Origin: Psettodes erumei
Taxonomy: Eukaryota > Chordata > Actinopteri > Pleuronectiformes > Psettodidae
Assembly (NCBI GenBank): GCA_016785225.1
Contig: JAFBJZ010000611.1
Coordinates: 145,711-209,710 of the forward strand
Length of the DNA stretch: 64,000 bases
Direction: 5' to 3'
The stretch's first letter is position 1, and each line of letters begins with the position of its first letter. Shown piece by piece: positions 37,056-50,100 of the stretch. The notes beneath the pieces are model-generated. The model was given only the letters and a program-made list of their open reading frames with translations, made no database searches and had not been told where the DNA came from. The position numbers and the translations under genes were made by a program.

Positions 37056-37089
37056 GTACCCCCTCCCTTAAGAAACGCCTCTTGGCGTT

Positions 37090-37805
37090 TTAACAGGTGG
37101 TTTGGGATGAGTCCTGTGGAAGTCCCTTATCATGTCCTTGTCCAGGATGAACCTGGCGGTGTCCAGCTTCTCTCCTCGGGACCGTAGCCCTCCCAGTCAA
37201 TAAGGTACTGAAGGCCCGGCCCCGGCGGCGACAGTCCAGGAGGCTCCGGACCTTGTATGTCTCTCCATTCTCGATGATGCTGGGGGGGGCAGGAGGGGGC
37301 TCAGGGGCAGAACACAATGGGTGAGTGACCACCGGTTTGATACGTGAAACGTGGAATGTGGGGTGTATCTTACTCATGGCAGGGGGAAGCGAAGCCTGAC
37401 TGCAGAGGGGCTGATAACCTTGATAATGGTGAATGGACCAATGTAGCGAGGAGCCAACTTCCGCATGCCCCCCTTCAGTGGGATGTCCTTGGCAGCCAGC
37501 CACACACGTTGCCCCACGAGGTAAACTGGAGCAGAGTACGCCTCCTGTCCGCCCGTTCCTTCATCCGAGCCGCCGCTTTCAACAGATTGGGCGTGTAATG
37601 CTCCAGGTCCTTCTGCATCTGCGGATGAAGGCCTCAGCAGACGGAACCCCACCTCCTTCTCTTGACTCGGGAACAGAGGAGGCTGGTACCCCAAACAGCA
37701 CTCGAAGGGGATAACTTGGATGAGGCGGAGGTGTGACTGTTGATGGCGTACTCGGCCCACGGCAACTGCTGGCTCCAGGAAGCTGGGTTTTGGGCACACA
37801 TGCAC
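37090..37805 (-). pseudogene. Gypsy integrase C-terminus and chromodomain, frame-broken
   Basis: 37805-37374 carries the GPF/Y-type segment RYIGPFTIIKVI after a GQRVWLAAKD stretch. 37503-37090 continues with HPTFHVSRIKP, then a YKVRSLLDCRRR region typical of the chromodomain. A shift between the two frames and another inside the chromodomain break it. Confidence 0.8.
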
Positions 37806-38719
37806 CTAAGGACAGTCTCAAGAGATTGATTAGCCCGCTCGGTCTGGCCATTGGATTGGGGGTGAAAACCGGAGGATAAACTTACAGATGAACCTAGGAG
37901 AGTGCAAAAGGCTTTCCAAAAGCTAGCGGAGAATTGGGGACCGCGGTCTGAGGCGATGTCGGAGGGATGCCATGTAATCTGACTACGTGTTGGATAAGTA
38001 GTGTGGCTGTTTCCTGGGCAGAAGGTAACTTGTTGAGAGGAACAAAGTGTACGGCCTTAGAGAACCGGTCGACGATGGTAAGAATGGTGGTGTGGTGGTT
38101 GGAAGTGGGTAAACCTGTTATGAAATCTAGTGCTATATGTGACCAGGGACGGCTGGGAATGGTTAGTGGTTGCAGGAGACCTTGCGGCGGTTGGTGGTTT
38201 ACCTTTGCTTGGGCGCAGACCGAGCAGGCTGAGACGTAGTCTTGCACATCCCTTCTTAGTTCTGGCCACCAGAACTTGCGCAGGATAAAGTCATATGTGC
38301 GACTTCTCCCTGGGTGGCAGGAGAGGGTTGGGCGTGTCCCCACTCAAGGACCTGGGATCGTGCACTGGCGGGTGCGTAGAGGCACCCACTAGGGCATGCA
38401 CTTGGTGCCTGGGCCCCTCCTGGGCACGCCTCACATAGTCCTCAATCTCGAGGTCAACCGCATTAATGAAAATGTTGGACGGGAGGATAGTGTCGGGAGC
38501 TGGGTCCTTCCCCAGTGGATCAAACCTTCTGGATAGAGCGTCTGGTTTAACATTCTTGGAGCCAGGCGTCACGCCAGATGGAATTCGAACCGGGAAAAGA
38601 ACAAGGCCCACCTGGCCTGGCGAGGGTTCAACCGCTTGGCCGTCCGTAAGTATTCCAAGTTCTTGTGATCTGTCCACACCAGGAAAGGGACCCGGGCACC
38701 CTCCAGCCATTGCCTCCAT
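37806..38719 (-). pseudogene. Gypsy integrase catalytic core and linker, frame-broken
   Basis: 38343-37894 has the CSVCAQAK zinc-binding half-site and the first core aspartate in ALDFITGLP. The second half of the core, with the other catalytic residues, lies in a different frame after about 37960. The 38719-38291 frame holds the RNase H/integrase junction and linker. Confidence 0.82.
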
Positions 38720-39216
38720 TCATCCAAGGCCAGCTTGACTGCCAAGAGCTCGCGATTGCCTATGTCGTAATTCTGTTCAGAAGGGGTTAGGCGATGGGAA
38801 AAGAACGCACAGGGGTGCACCTTTCCATCCTGTGATGATCTCTGGGACAGGACAGCCCCCACCCCAATGCTAGAAGCATCAACTTCCACGATGAACTGTG
38901 CCTCCGGGTCGGGGTGAATGAGGATGGGCGCAGTCGTAAATAGGTTCTTCATTTGCTGGAATGCCGTCTCGGCTTCCCTGCCCCAGGAATACTTGGCTTT
39001 GGTGGAGGTCAGTGCGGTGAGAGGAGCGGCAACTGTGCTGTAGTTTCTGATGAATCTTCGATAGAAGTTGGCAAATCCCAGGAAGCGCTGCAACGACTTA
39101 CGGTCTTCTGGCTGGGGCCATTCGGTTACCGCCTCGACCTTGGAGGATCCATGCCAATGCTTCCTGCTGAAATCCTGAACCCTAAAAAGGTGGTGCTGGT
39201 GCACGAGAATTCGCAC
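38569..39216 (-). pseudogene. Gypsy RNase H region
   Basis: It follows the RT and carries IVEVDASSIGVGAVLSQ, YDIGNRELLAVKLAL and VWTDHKNLEYL, the standard RNase H acidic-residue motifs of Ty3/Gypsy elements. The frame is open over 215 codons but shifted from RT. Confidence 0.88.
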
Positions 39217-39730
39217 TTCTCAGCCTTGACAAACAGCCGATTCTCCAGCAATCGTTTGAGCACCTGCCGCACATGCTCTGTATGTTGTTGGGGGCAGGAA
39301 AAAATCAAAATGTCATCCAGGTAGACAAAGACAAACTTATTAATCATGTCTCTTAACACGTCGTTAACCATTCCCTGGAAGACTGCTGGGGCATTAGTTA
39401 GGCCAAAGGGCATAACCAGGTACTCCCAGTGGCCTGTGGGAGTGTTAAAAGCCGTCTTCCATTCATCTCCCTCCCTTATGCGTATAAGGTGGTAGGCATT
39501 TCGTAAGTCCAACTTTGTGAAAATGGTGGCTCCCTGGAGAAGCTCGAAGGCAGTGGACATGAGCGGAAGGGGATAACGGTTCTTGACAGTGATGTCATTG
39601 AGGCCATGGTAATCAATACAAGGACGAGGGGAACCGTCCTTCTTGTTAACAAAAAGAAACCTGCCCCAGCTGGTGGCGAAGATGGGCGGATGATACCGGC
39701 AGCCAGGGACTCGCTAAGGTATCTCTCCAT
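39126..39730 (-). pseudogene. Gypsy reverse transcriptase
   Basis: Two overlapping frames, 39730-39476 and 39560-39126, make the RT. The second has FTKLDLRNAYHLIRI, the palm aspartate region, and the active site YLDD in VFVYLDDILIF. One frameshift separates it from the first block. Confidence 0.9.
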
Positions 39731-39734
39731 CGCT

Positions 39735-40445
39735 TCAGTCTCGGGAGTGACAGGAGAACAGCCTTCCTCGAGGGGGTGTTGCCCCTGGCTTCAGATCAAT
39801 GGGGCAATCATATGGACGGTGGGGTGGCAGACAAGTGGCGCGTGCCTTACTGAATACTTCTTTTAAGTCAAGATACTCAGGGGGAACCTTTTCCAGATTA
39901 GGAATTGGCTCCGTCTGAGCAACTGGAACCGGTGTGTGGGCTTGCCGAAGACATGTCTGCGAGCAGGCGGGGCTCCAGCCCATGATTTCATGTCTCTCCC
40001 AGTCTATGACTGGGTTATGGATGGTCATCCATGGGTGGCCAAGGATGACTGGTGAACGGGGGGAGTTGACGATCAGGAAACTGATGAGTTCCTGGTGGTT
40101 ACCGGAGACTAGCATCTTTAGGGGAACTGTAGCATGGGTGATGCGGCCGATCCTCCGGCCGTCCAGAGAGACCGCCACCCGGGGTTGAGAGAGCACCACC
40201 CGGGGAATGCCCCAGCGCTTAGCCGCCTTTAAGTCCAGGAAGCTCTCTTCTGCTCCTGAGTCCACCAGAGCCCTAGTTCCCTTAGAGCCCCCATCCCACT
40301 CTAAGGTCACTGGTAGGCTGGTGCGCTTCCTCGAGGAGGATTCCAATGACATTGCGCCCACGAGCGCTCCTCTCCTCACTCGTGGGCGTTGCCTTTTACT
40401 GGGCACCCGATCTTGAAGTGTCCAACCCCCCCACAGTACAGACAC
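39735..40445 (-). pseudogene. Gypsy aspartic protease and start of RT
   Basis: An open frame of 236 codons with ALVDSGAEESFLD, the D-S/T-G aspartic protease site, and VILGHPWM downstream. It ends inside the start of the RT. It lies in a different frame from gag, either a natural gag/pol shift or decay. Confidence 0.88.
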
Positions 40446-41348
40446 GCTTGTTCTCTGATCCGCCTTTCTCGTTCTTCTTTAGAAAGACGTGCTCGATTTA
40501 TCTGCATGGGCTCTGCCTCCAGGGCGGGTGTGTGGGGTTCTGGTGCCCCCCGAAGGCAACCTTGGACGAAGCAGGGGAGCAGGGGATGGCTGGCAGTGTG
40601 GGCTCGGGCGGGCCTGGCGCCCGTGTTCCTCTAGGCGTGAACCGACACGGATAGCCAGTTCTATAACCCGATTCAAATCATCAGGGAGGTCGCGGGTCAG
40701 TAACTCGTCCTTGATGCCTTCAGCGAGACCGTGGAGGAACGCATCATACAGGGCACGTTCTCCCCAGCCGCTGTCGGTGGCAAGCGTCTGGAACTCGATG
40801 GAGTAGTCCGAAACTGACCTGCGCCCCTGACGTAGCTGAAGAAGCCCTCTTCCTGCCTCCTGGCCGTGCTTGGACCGATCGAAAACTCTCTTCATCTCCT
40901 CAGCCAGCCGAGTAGAGTTCTGGACGCATGGTAAGTCCGCCTCCCAGGCCGCTGTAGCCCACTGTTTGGCCCTCCCGGTAAGCTGGGTGATGATGTAGGC
41001 GACCCGGGATTGCTCGTTGAGAAAGGTGGCTGGTTGTAAGCTGAAGATAAGCTTACACTGGGTTAGGAAGGCCCGGCAGGACCCAGGCTCCCCGTCGTAT
41101 TTCTCTGGTGGTGGAAGACATGGTTCGTGTGTGTCGTCGAAGGAGCGGCGGAGCTGGGAGCAGGGGAGCAGATGGATGAAGAGGGGGGTGAGCTGGTTGC
41201 CTCTGACGGTGGCAGCCAAGTCAGCCATGCGGTGGGTCAGCGTCTGCAGATGTTGCGAGAGGGCCAGGAGTTCTCGCTGTTGCGCTTCCAGCACGGCGTC
41301 CCGCCTATCCACTGCCGCTTGTAGCTGCGCACTGCCTGCTGGTTCCAT
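40400..41348 (-). pseudogene. Gypsy gag with zinc knuckle
   Basis: Starts at the ATG at 41348, only 16 nt inside the 5' LTR, and runs open to 40479. It has a retrotransposon gag/capsid-like region (CRAFLTQCKLIF, AKQWATAAW, FDRS). A CX2CX4HX4C zinc knuckle follows at about 40408-40450 in another frame after a run of G residues, so the 3' end is frame-shifted. Confidence 0.85.
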
Positions 41349-41364
41349 GGTGGTCGAATCGTAC

Positions 41365-41842
41365 TGTGATGATCAGTACAGGAACCAGTCGCAAGACAGT
41401 GTGTGCTGACAATGATCTTTATTAGCGACAGTCCAAAATCCGCAAATCAAAAATCCGTATCTCAAGTCCGTAAGAAGGGTCAGAAAACCAGAGCAGCAAA
41501 AACCAGAGGCGTAGTCAAACAGTCCGAGTCAGAAAAACCAGAGAAACGGCAAACAAATCCGAGGGCTAGGGCAAGAAACGGTGGTCAGACAAAACTGGGT
41601 CACGAAAAACAGATCAGGCTTGGCGTACAGGGTTCTCGGCTCAGGCATGAAATGGTCACGATTCGACAACAGGGAAGTGTGAAGCAGGGTTTAAATACAC
41701 CGGGGAGTGATGAGCAAACGAGACACAGGTGCGAGGAATTAATCAGGTGATTACCCAAAAGCGGGGGAAGAACACCAGGGGAGCCCTAACAGATAACACC
41801 AGGAGAAGACAGACAGAAACCCGAAAGGACATGGATCATAAT
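41365..41842 (-). repeat. 5' LTR of the chromodomain Gypsy element
   Basis: Near-identical to 36573-37055. Differences are mostly single-base gaps plus a T/A substitution in GGGTCTCG/GGGTCACG. The outer end reads GATCATAATCAT. Confidence 0.93.
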
Positions 41843-41844
41843 CA

Positions 41845-43796
41845 TACCTCCTAGAGACATTTGGTCCGATTGAATCCGAGTGTGCTCACTGTCTGGTCTC
41901 TCTGCCTGGACTGGACGATTCCAAACCCTCTAAGTTAATGGACTATATGTTGACTCTCTTGGAAAAACATAAACCGTGTTTCATTTTTAATGTTATATAA
42001 CAAGTTATTCCTGCAACAGCTTCCTATGTAAGTGCATTCTGTCCCGGATAACATGCAAATCAGAGATCTTAGGGATTTGGTCAAAGAAGCTGACAGGGTT
42101 TTTTTGGCTGTTAGTCAGAGCTGCACAGCAGTTCTAGGCCCTGCCCACTTGGACTCCACATTGCCGGTGGATGCACTGACCATTACCGGCACTGCAACAC
42201 AACAGCAGGGGATGTGCTTTTACCATGTATGCTTTGGGATCAAAGCAAGAAAGTGCTGCCCACCTTGCACTTTCAAACCATCAGGAAATGCCAGGGCAAG
42301 CTCTCACTAGTTGCCATGAGCATTGGCTATACCGGCAGCTTATTATTTATTATGGATACTGCCTGTGGTCAGTGTTTCCTCTTGTTTCCACTGGTGCTCA
42401 ATTGCGCATTCTTCCTATGGCAGCCTTGGATATACAGGTTGATGGACATGGCCCCGCACTCCAAGCCACCAATGGCAGCCACATCTGCAACTTTGGAAAA
42501 CACAGCATGGTGCTGTGTTTTGGAGGACAGCAATTCATTTGGGACTTTGTTACAGTAACACTAATAGCTTATTGGTGGGCGTGAAGAACCAAAGGCTCGT
42601 CAGTGCAGAAACCTTTAGCCTAATTCCATGCATGCTCATTGGCTCTGGCACGTCAAAGCTTTCTAGCACCCTTGCATCTTTTGATGTGTTTTTTCCCGCC
42701 TCCTCGCCAAGTTTCCAGGTCTTACTGAGCCTACTTTTTCCGCTGCCTCCACAGAACGCAGTGTGGCCCAGGCGGGGTTCTGCCCAATTGAGTGCCTTGT
42801 CATAATTCGCTGGTCAAACAGTCCCTGGTCCTTGCCCCTCCACATTGTACAGAAGCCCAGTGGCAGTTGGTGCCCCTGTGGAGATTATAGGCACCTCAGT
42901 GACATGACAGTGCCTGACGATACCCAATTCCTCATGTTCACGATTTCTCCACTCGCCTGGCTGGAAAAGAAGTCTTTTCCAAAGTGGACGTCATGTGTGG
43001 ATACCACCAGGTTCCTGTCAAGCTGCAGGACATTCAGAGGATGGCAGTATCTACACCAGTTGGCCAATGGGAATTCCTACAAATTCCATTTGGGCTGAAA
43101 AATACACCACAGACTTCATGGAAAAGATGGATGGACAAGGTGCTCCGGGACCTACCATTTATTTTTGTATATTTGGATGACATTCTCATCACTGGCACTT
43201 CCATGTTTGAAGTCTTGTCTCATCTTCGCACCCTCTTTGAGTGACTGAGCCAGTCTGACCTTATTATCAGTCCAGCCAAGTGCCAGTTTGGACTAAGTGC
43301 CATTGACCAAGGATGGTGCAATGCAACTGCCATCGAAGGTGGAGGCAGTGACAGGATTGAAACATCCCCTCACAGTGAAGGTACTGCAAGAGTTCCTGTC
43401 ATGGTGAACTCACTCTCTTGCAAATTTCCCCACTGTGGGACTAATAAAGGAATATCTTATCTCTTTTATAATCAGTTTATTCCAAATGCAGGCCAGCTCA
43501 TGCAGCCACTTTTTGGGGCCCTCAAAGACATGCCACCCAGCAGGGCCATAAATTGGTCTGAGGAGATGGACAGGGCTCTCTCAGACACAAAAAGCTCTAG
43601 CCAATGCAGCCATGCTGGCACACCCTGTCGCTGAGGCACTGATCGCCCTCACCACAGATGCTTCAGTTTACACTGTTGGCGCAGTGTTTGAACAGTGGGT
43701 CAAGGGAGCCTGGCAACCGCTGGCTTTCTTCAGCAGCCAACTATGTCCCAATGAGTGAAAATATAGTACATTTGATCGTGAAATTCTGAGCCTGTA
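41845..43796 (+). pseudogene. Second Ty3/Gypsy element: gag to reverse transcriptase part, decayed
   Basis: Plus-strand remains in order: a gag-like region with a Cys-rich CFYHVCFGIKARKC motif (about 42213-42260), a protease-like region with GAQLRILPMAALD (about 42393-42430), and RT with VYLDD at about 43170. The sequence is broken by many shifts and stops. It stops exactly at a TA (43795-43796) after the RNase H motif YSTFDREILSLY and resumes at 59255. No 5' LTR is seen next to the neighbouring Gypsy LTR, so the left end is truncated. Confidence 0.85.
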
Positions 43797-44182
43797 TAGT
43801 GGCTTGCAAAACTTTTCCACATTTTGTCCTGTTATGACCACAAACATAAATATATTTTATTGGAGGCTGTGCATATTCTCATTTGCCCAGGTCATGGTTA
43901 TCTCAAGGAAATTTTAATCAAAATGAACTGGACTTACTTTGTAGATCTTGAAGACGTTTTGCTTCTCATCCAAGAGGCTTCGTCAGTTCTGAGACTAGCT
44001 CACCCAAGTCAGACCCGCACGAACTGATGAAGAGGCAAAACATCTTCAAGACATACAAAGTAAGTCCGGTTGATTTTGATTAAAAATTTCCTTGAGGTAT
44101 TTTATTGGAATCTTATGTGAAAGACCAACACAAAGTGGCACATAATTGTGAAGTACACAAATAAATAAAATAATACTAAAAT
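43797..44182 (+). mobile_element. Left arm of a Tc1-like transposon (family A) inserted in the second Gypsy element
   Basis: It begins TAGTGGCTTGCAAAACTTTT after TA and contains a long terminal inverted region ending in GTGGCACATAATTGTGAAGT. The matching right end is at 59174-59254. The arm is interrupted by the foldback element (43865-44097) and then by the repeat array. Confidence 0.88.
43865..44097 (+). mobile_element. Foldback (palindromic) element with 12-bp target duplication
   Basis: It is flanked by the direct repeat TATTTTATTGGA (43853-43864 and 44098-44109). Internally it is a palindrome: the arm around GGACTTACTTTGTAGATCTT is mirrored by CATACAAAGTAAGTCC. It starts GGCTGTGCATATTCTC, as does the deleted copy in akt2 intron 5. 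Confidence 0.85.
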
Positions 44183-47082
44183 AATTAAAACTGCAAGCAG
44201 TGATTACGGGCCCTCGCACCCCTGCGCCACCTCGGGGGACCCGGCCGACGCCAAATTTCCTGAATTTCCCCAAAAAAGCCCTACGGGAAGGTGTTTTTGA
44301 ACATTTCCTCCTGTTGCCAATATGTGGCGCTATAACCATGTGACAACATAGTCCCTCTGATCTCTTCAGGATGCCGCCCCGATCATACATGTGTAAGTTG
44401 AGGCAGATCGGATGAGGCATGTGCGACTTACAATGCTTTTGATGGCAATGGCGAAGGATCCAACTTCGCCATGCCGCCACAGAGACACCATGAGGCGAGA
44501 GCACGCCATCTTCTGAATCCAGCATCTACCATGTCTCAAGGCTTACCACAGTAAAATTTAGCTTCATCGGATTTAGATACTTGATGTTGAACATCAAAGT
44601 ACAAAACGTGTGATTTCCTGTCGCCAATAGGTGGCGCTGTCACTTTTGTGGAATATAATTATGCAGATGTCTCAAGGACTGGATTAGTATCATACATGTG
44701 AAGTTTGGCTGAGATCGGAGCACGTACACTGAAGTTATGGCAGTTTCGTGCTTGCGCCGTGCTGCCACGCCCATTTCGTTCACGTACCATAAAAGCTTTT
44801 GATAACTTTTGATCACCAAGGCCTCGAGACTCAGTACACCAAGTTTGAAGTCGATACAATGAAATCCCTAGGAGGAGTTCGTTCAAATACAACACGTGCG
44901 AATGGCCAAAAATGGCCAAAATTTGCATATTCACATCAAAATGGCCGACTTCCTGTTGGGTTTGAGTGATGGCTGCAAGAGACTTTTTCAAAGGTCTTGG
45001 CACGCTCTACGCACCCACCAAATTTCATCCACCTCGGTCGAAATAACCCCAATGGGGAGGGGTATTTGAAAATTTCCAGGGGGCGCCACCGAGCCATTTT
45101 GCCCCGCCCATTTTCGAGACCCTTAAAATACGTAATTTTTCGCCAGACCTGATGCGTGTGCAAAATTTGGTGAGTTTTTGAGCATGTTCAGGCCTCGAAA
45201 AATGCGCTACAAAAGTTGTGAAAAGAAAAAAAAAAAAATTAAAACTGCAAGCAGTGATAACGGGCCCTCGCACACATACGCCAACTCGGGGGACCCGGCT
45301 GACGCCGAATTCCCTGAATTTCAGCAAAAAGCCCAACGGGGAGGCGTTTTGGACATTTCCTCCTGTCGCCAATAGGTGGTGCTACAACAATACGACAATA
45401 GTGTCCCTCAGATCTCTTCAGGACGCCGCCCCAATCGTACGTGTGTAATTTGAGGCAGAACGTATGAGGCATTTGAGACTTACAACGCTTTAGATGGCGA
45501 TGGCGAGGGATCCAACTTCGCCGACCTACCACCGGGACCACAGGAGGCAGGAGCATGTCATCTTCAGAACTGAGCATCTGCCATGTCTCTGGGATCATCA
45601 AAGTAAATCTCAGCTCCGTCTGATCGAGTCCCCATACATTCAACATCAAACTACTAAACGTGTCATTTCCAGTCGACAATAGATGGCGCTCTCACTTTTA
45701 TGGGATATGATTATGTAGATGTCTTTGTGAGTGGATTATTATCATACATGTGAAGTTTGATGGAGATCGGAGCACATACACTGAACTTATGGCAGTTTCC
45801 TGTTTTCTGGCGAAACATCAAAATTCGCCGCACCGCCACGCCCATGTCGTTCCTGAGCCATAAAAGCTTTTGATAACTTTTGATCACCAAGGCCTTGAGA
45901 GTCAGCACACCAAGTTGGAAGCCGATACGATGAAATCTCAAGGAGGAGTTAGTTCAAATATAACACGTGCGAATGGCGAAAAATACATCAAATTTTCATA
46001 TTCAAGTCAAAATGGCTGACTTCCTGTGAGGTTTGCGTCATGGCCGCAAGAGACTTTTTCGAAGGTCGTGGCACGTTTCACACACCGACTGAATTTCATC
46101 CGCCTCGGTCAAAATAACCGCAATGGGGAGGGGTTTTTGAAAATTTCTTCCTGTCGCCAATAGGTGGCGCTATTAAAGTATGACCATATACTCCCACATA
46201 TCTCTTCAGGCCGCCACTCTGATTGTACGTGTGTAATTTGAGGCACATCGGCCAGGGTATGTGCACATTAGACCACTTTGATGGTGATGGCGAAGGATCC
46301 ACATTCGCCGCGCCGCCACTGGGCTGCCATGAGGCGGGAGCACACCATCTTCTGAATCCAGCATCTACCATGTCTCAAGGCTTACCACAGTAAAATTTAG
46401 CTTCATCGGATTTAGATACTTGATGTTGAACATCAAAGTACAAAACGTGTGATTTCCTGTCGCCAATAGGTGGCGCTGTCACTTTTATGGAATATGATTA
46501 TGCAGATGTCTCAAGGAGTGGATTATTATCATACATGTGAAGTTTGGCTGAGATCGGAGCACGTACACTGAAGTTATGGCAGTTTCGTGCTTTCTGGCGA
46601 AACATCAAAATTCGCCGCGCCACCACGCCCATTTCGTTCACGTACCATTAAAGCTTTTGATAACTTTTGATCACCAAAGCCTCGAGAGTCAGTACACCAA
46701 GTTTGAAGTCGATACAACGAAATCCCTAGGAGGAGTTCGTTCAAATACAACACGTGCGAATGGCCAAAAACGGCCAAAATTTGCATATTCAAATCAAAAT
46801 GGCCGACTTCCTGTTGGGTTTGAGTCATGGCCACAAGAGACTTTTTCGAAGGTCTTGTCATTCTCTACGCACCCACCAAATTTCATCTGTCTTGGTCGAA
46901 ATAACCCCAATGGGGAGGGATATTTGAAAATTTCCAGAGGGCGCCACCGAGCCATTTTGCTCCGCCCCTTTTTGATACCCTTAAAATACGCAATTTTTCG
47001 CCGGACCTGACGCGTGTGCAAAATTTGGTGAGTTTTTGAGCATGTTCAGGCCTCGAAAAATGCGCTAGAAAAGTCGTGAAAA

Positions 47083-47123
<41 letters not shown>

Positions 47124-50100
47124 GAAAAATAATAATAATCCCTTGAAATACAATAGGGCCTTCGCACTGAAGGTGCTCGGGCCCTAATAATAAATAATAA
47201 TAATAAAAAGAAAAATAATAATAATCCCTTGAAATACAATAGGGCCTTCGCACTGAAGGTGCTCGGGCCCTAATTAAAACTGCAAGCAGTGATAACGGGC
47301 CCTCGCACACCTACGCCAACTCGGGGGACCCGGCTGACGCCGAATTCCCTGAATTTCAGCGAAAAGCCCAACAGGGAGGCGTTTTGGACATTCCTCCTGT
47401 CGCCAATAGGTGGCGCTACAACAATACGACAATATAGTCCCTCAGATCTCTTCAGGACGCCGCCCCAATTGTATGTGTGTAATTTGAGGCAGAACGGATG
47501 AGGCATTTGAGACTTACAACGCTTTAGATGGCGATGGCGAGGGATCCAACTTCGCCGACCTGCCACCGGGACCACAGGAGGCGGGAGCATGTCATCTTCA
47601 GAAATGATCATCTGCCATGTCTCTCGGATCATCAAAGTAAATCTCAGCTCCGTCTGATTGAGCTACCATACATTCAACATCAAAGTACTAAATGTGTCAT
47701 TTCCGGTCGACAATAGATGGCGCTCTCACTTTTATGGAATATGATTATGTAGATGTCTTTGTGAGTGGATTATTATCATACATGTGAAGTTTGATGGAGA
47801 TCGGAGCACGTACACTGAACTTATGGCAGTTTCCTGTTTTCTGGCGAAACATCAGAATTCGCCGTGCCACCATGTCCATTTCATTCCTGAGCCATAAAAA
47901 CCATTGAGAACCTTTGATCACCAAGGCCTCGAGATTCAGCACACCAAGTTGGAAGCTGATATGATGAAATCCCTCAGAGGAGTTTGTTCAAATATAACAC
48001 ATGCGAATGGTGAAAAATCTTCAAATCTAAATGGCTGACTTCCTATAAGGTTTGACTCGTGGCCACAAGAGACTTTTTCGAAGTTCGTGGCACATTCCAC
48101 ACACATAGTGAATTTCATTCCCGTAGGTCAAAATAACCTCAATGGGGAGGGGTTTTTGAAAATGTATTCCTGTTTCCAATAGGTGGCGCTATGACAATAG
48201 GACCATATAGTCCCATAGATCTCTTCAGGCCAGTGCTCTGATTATACGTGTGTAATTTGAGGCAGATCGGACAAGGTATGTGCAAATTAGACCACTTTGA
48301 TGGTGATGGCGAAGGATCCACATTCGCCGCGCCGCCACTGGGCTGCCATGAGGTGGGAGCACGCCATCTTCTGAATCCAGCATCTACCATGTCTCAAGGC
48401 TTACCACAGTAAAGTTTAGCTTCATCAGATTTAGATACTTGATGTTGAACATCAAAGTACAAAACATGTGATTTCCTGTCGCCAATAGGTGGCGCTGTCA
48501 CTTTTATTAAATATGATTATGCAGATGTCTCAAGGAGTGGATTATTATCATACATGTGAAGTTTGGCTGAGATTGGAACAAGTACACTGAAGTTATGGCA
48601 GTTTCATGCTTTCTGACAAAACATCAAAAGTCGCCGTGCCGCCACACCCATTTCGTGCGCAGGCCATAAAAGCTTTTGATAACTTTTGATCACCAAGGCC
48701 TCGAGAGTCAGCACACCAAGTATGAAGTCGATATGACGAAATCCCTAGGAGGAGTTCGTTCAAATATAACATGTGCGAATGGCGAAAAATACGTCAAATT
48801 TTCACATTTAAATCAAAATGGCTGACTTCCTGTGATGTTTGAGTCATGGCTGCAAGAGACTTTTTTGAAGGTCGTGGCACGTTTCACACACCGACTGAAT
48901 TTCATCCGCCTCGGTCAAAATAACCTCAATGGGGAGGGGTTTTTGAAAATTTCTTCCTGTCGCCAATAGGTGGCGCTATTAAAGTATGACCATATACTCC
49001 CACATATCTCTTCAGGCCACCACTCTGATTGTACGTGTGTAATTTGAGGCACATCGGCCGGGGTATGTGCAAATTAGACCACTTTGATGGTGATGGCGAA
49101 GGATCCACATTCGCCGCGCCGCCACTGGGCTGCCATGAGGCGGGAGCATGCCATCTTCTGAATCCAGCATCTACCATGTCTCAAGGCTTACCACAGTAAA
49201 ATTTAGCTTCATCGGATTTAGATACTTGATGTTGAACATCAAAGTACAAAACATGTGATTTCCTGTCGCCAATAGGTGGCGCTGTCACTTTTATGGAATA
49301 TGATTATGCAGATGTCTCAAGGAGTGGATTATTATCATACATGTGAAGTTTGGCTGAGATCGGAACAAGTACACTGAAGTTATGGCAGTTTCATGCTTTC
49401 TGACAAAACATCAAAATTCGCCGTGCCGCCACACCCATTTCATGCGCGGGCCATAAAAGCTTTTGATAACTTTTGATCACCAAGGCCTCGAGAGTCAGCA
49501 CACCAAGTATGAAGTCGATATGACGAAATCCCTAGGAGGAGTTCGTTCAAATACAACACGTGCGAATGGCCAAAAACGGCCAAAATTTGCATATTCAAAT
49601 CAAAATGGCTGACTTCCTGTTGCGTTTGAGTCATGGCCGCAAGAGACTTTTTCGAAGGTCTTGTCATTTTCTACGCACCCACCAAATTTCATCTGTCTCG
49701 GTCGAAATAACCCCAAAGGGGAGGGGTATTTGAAAATTTCCATGGGGCGCCACCAAGCCATTTTGCTCCGCCCATTTTTGAGACCCTTAAAATACGCAAT
49801 TTTTCGCCGGACCTGACGCGTGTGCAAAATTTGGTGAGTTTTTGAGCATGTTCAGGCCTCGAAAAATGCGCTAGAAAAGTCGTGAAAATAATAATAATAA
49901 TAAGAAGAAGAAGAATAAAAAGAAAAATAATAATAATCCCTTGAAATACAATAGGGCCTTCGCACTGAAGGTGCTCGGGCCCTAATAATAATAATAAAAA
50001 GAAAAATAATAATAATCCCTTGAAATACAATAGGGCCTTCGCACTGAAGGTGCTCGGGCCCTAATAATAATAAAAAGAAAAATAATAATAATGCCTTGAA

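Larger units (their letters stand above)
36573..41842 (-). mobile_element. Ty3/Gypsy chromodomain-type LTR retrotransposon, near full length
   Basis: Two LTRs of about 480 bp bracket gag, protease, RT, RNase H, integrase and a chromodomain-like C-terminus in that order on the minus strand. LTR termini form TGTTATGATC/GATCATCACA inverted ends. A purine-rich tract lies just inside the 3' LTR (37056-37070 on plus, CT-rich). The LTRs differ at about six positions, so insertion was recent, yet the coding part has several frame breaks. A TCAT repeat at both outer edges may be the target duplication. Confidence 0.92.
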
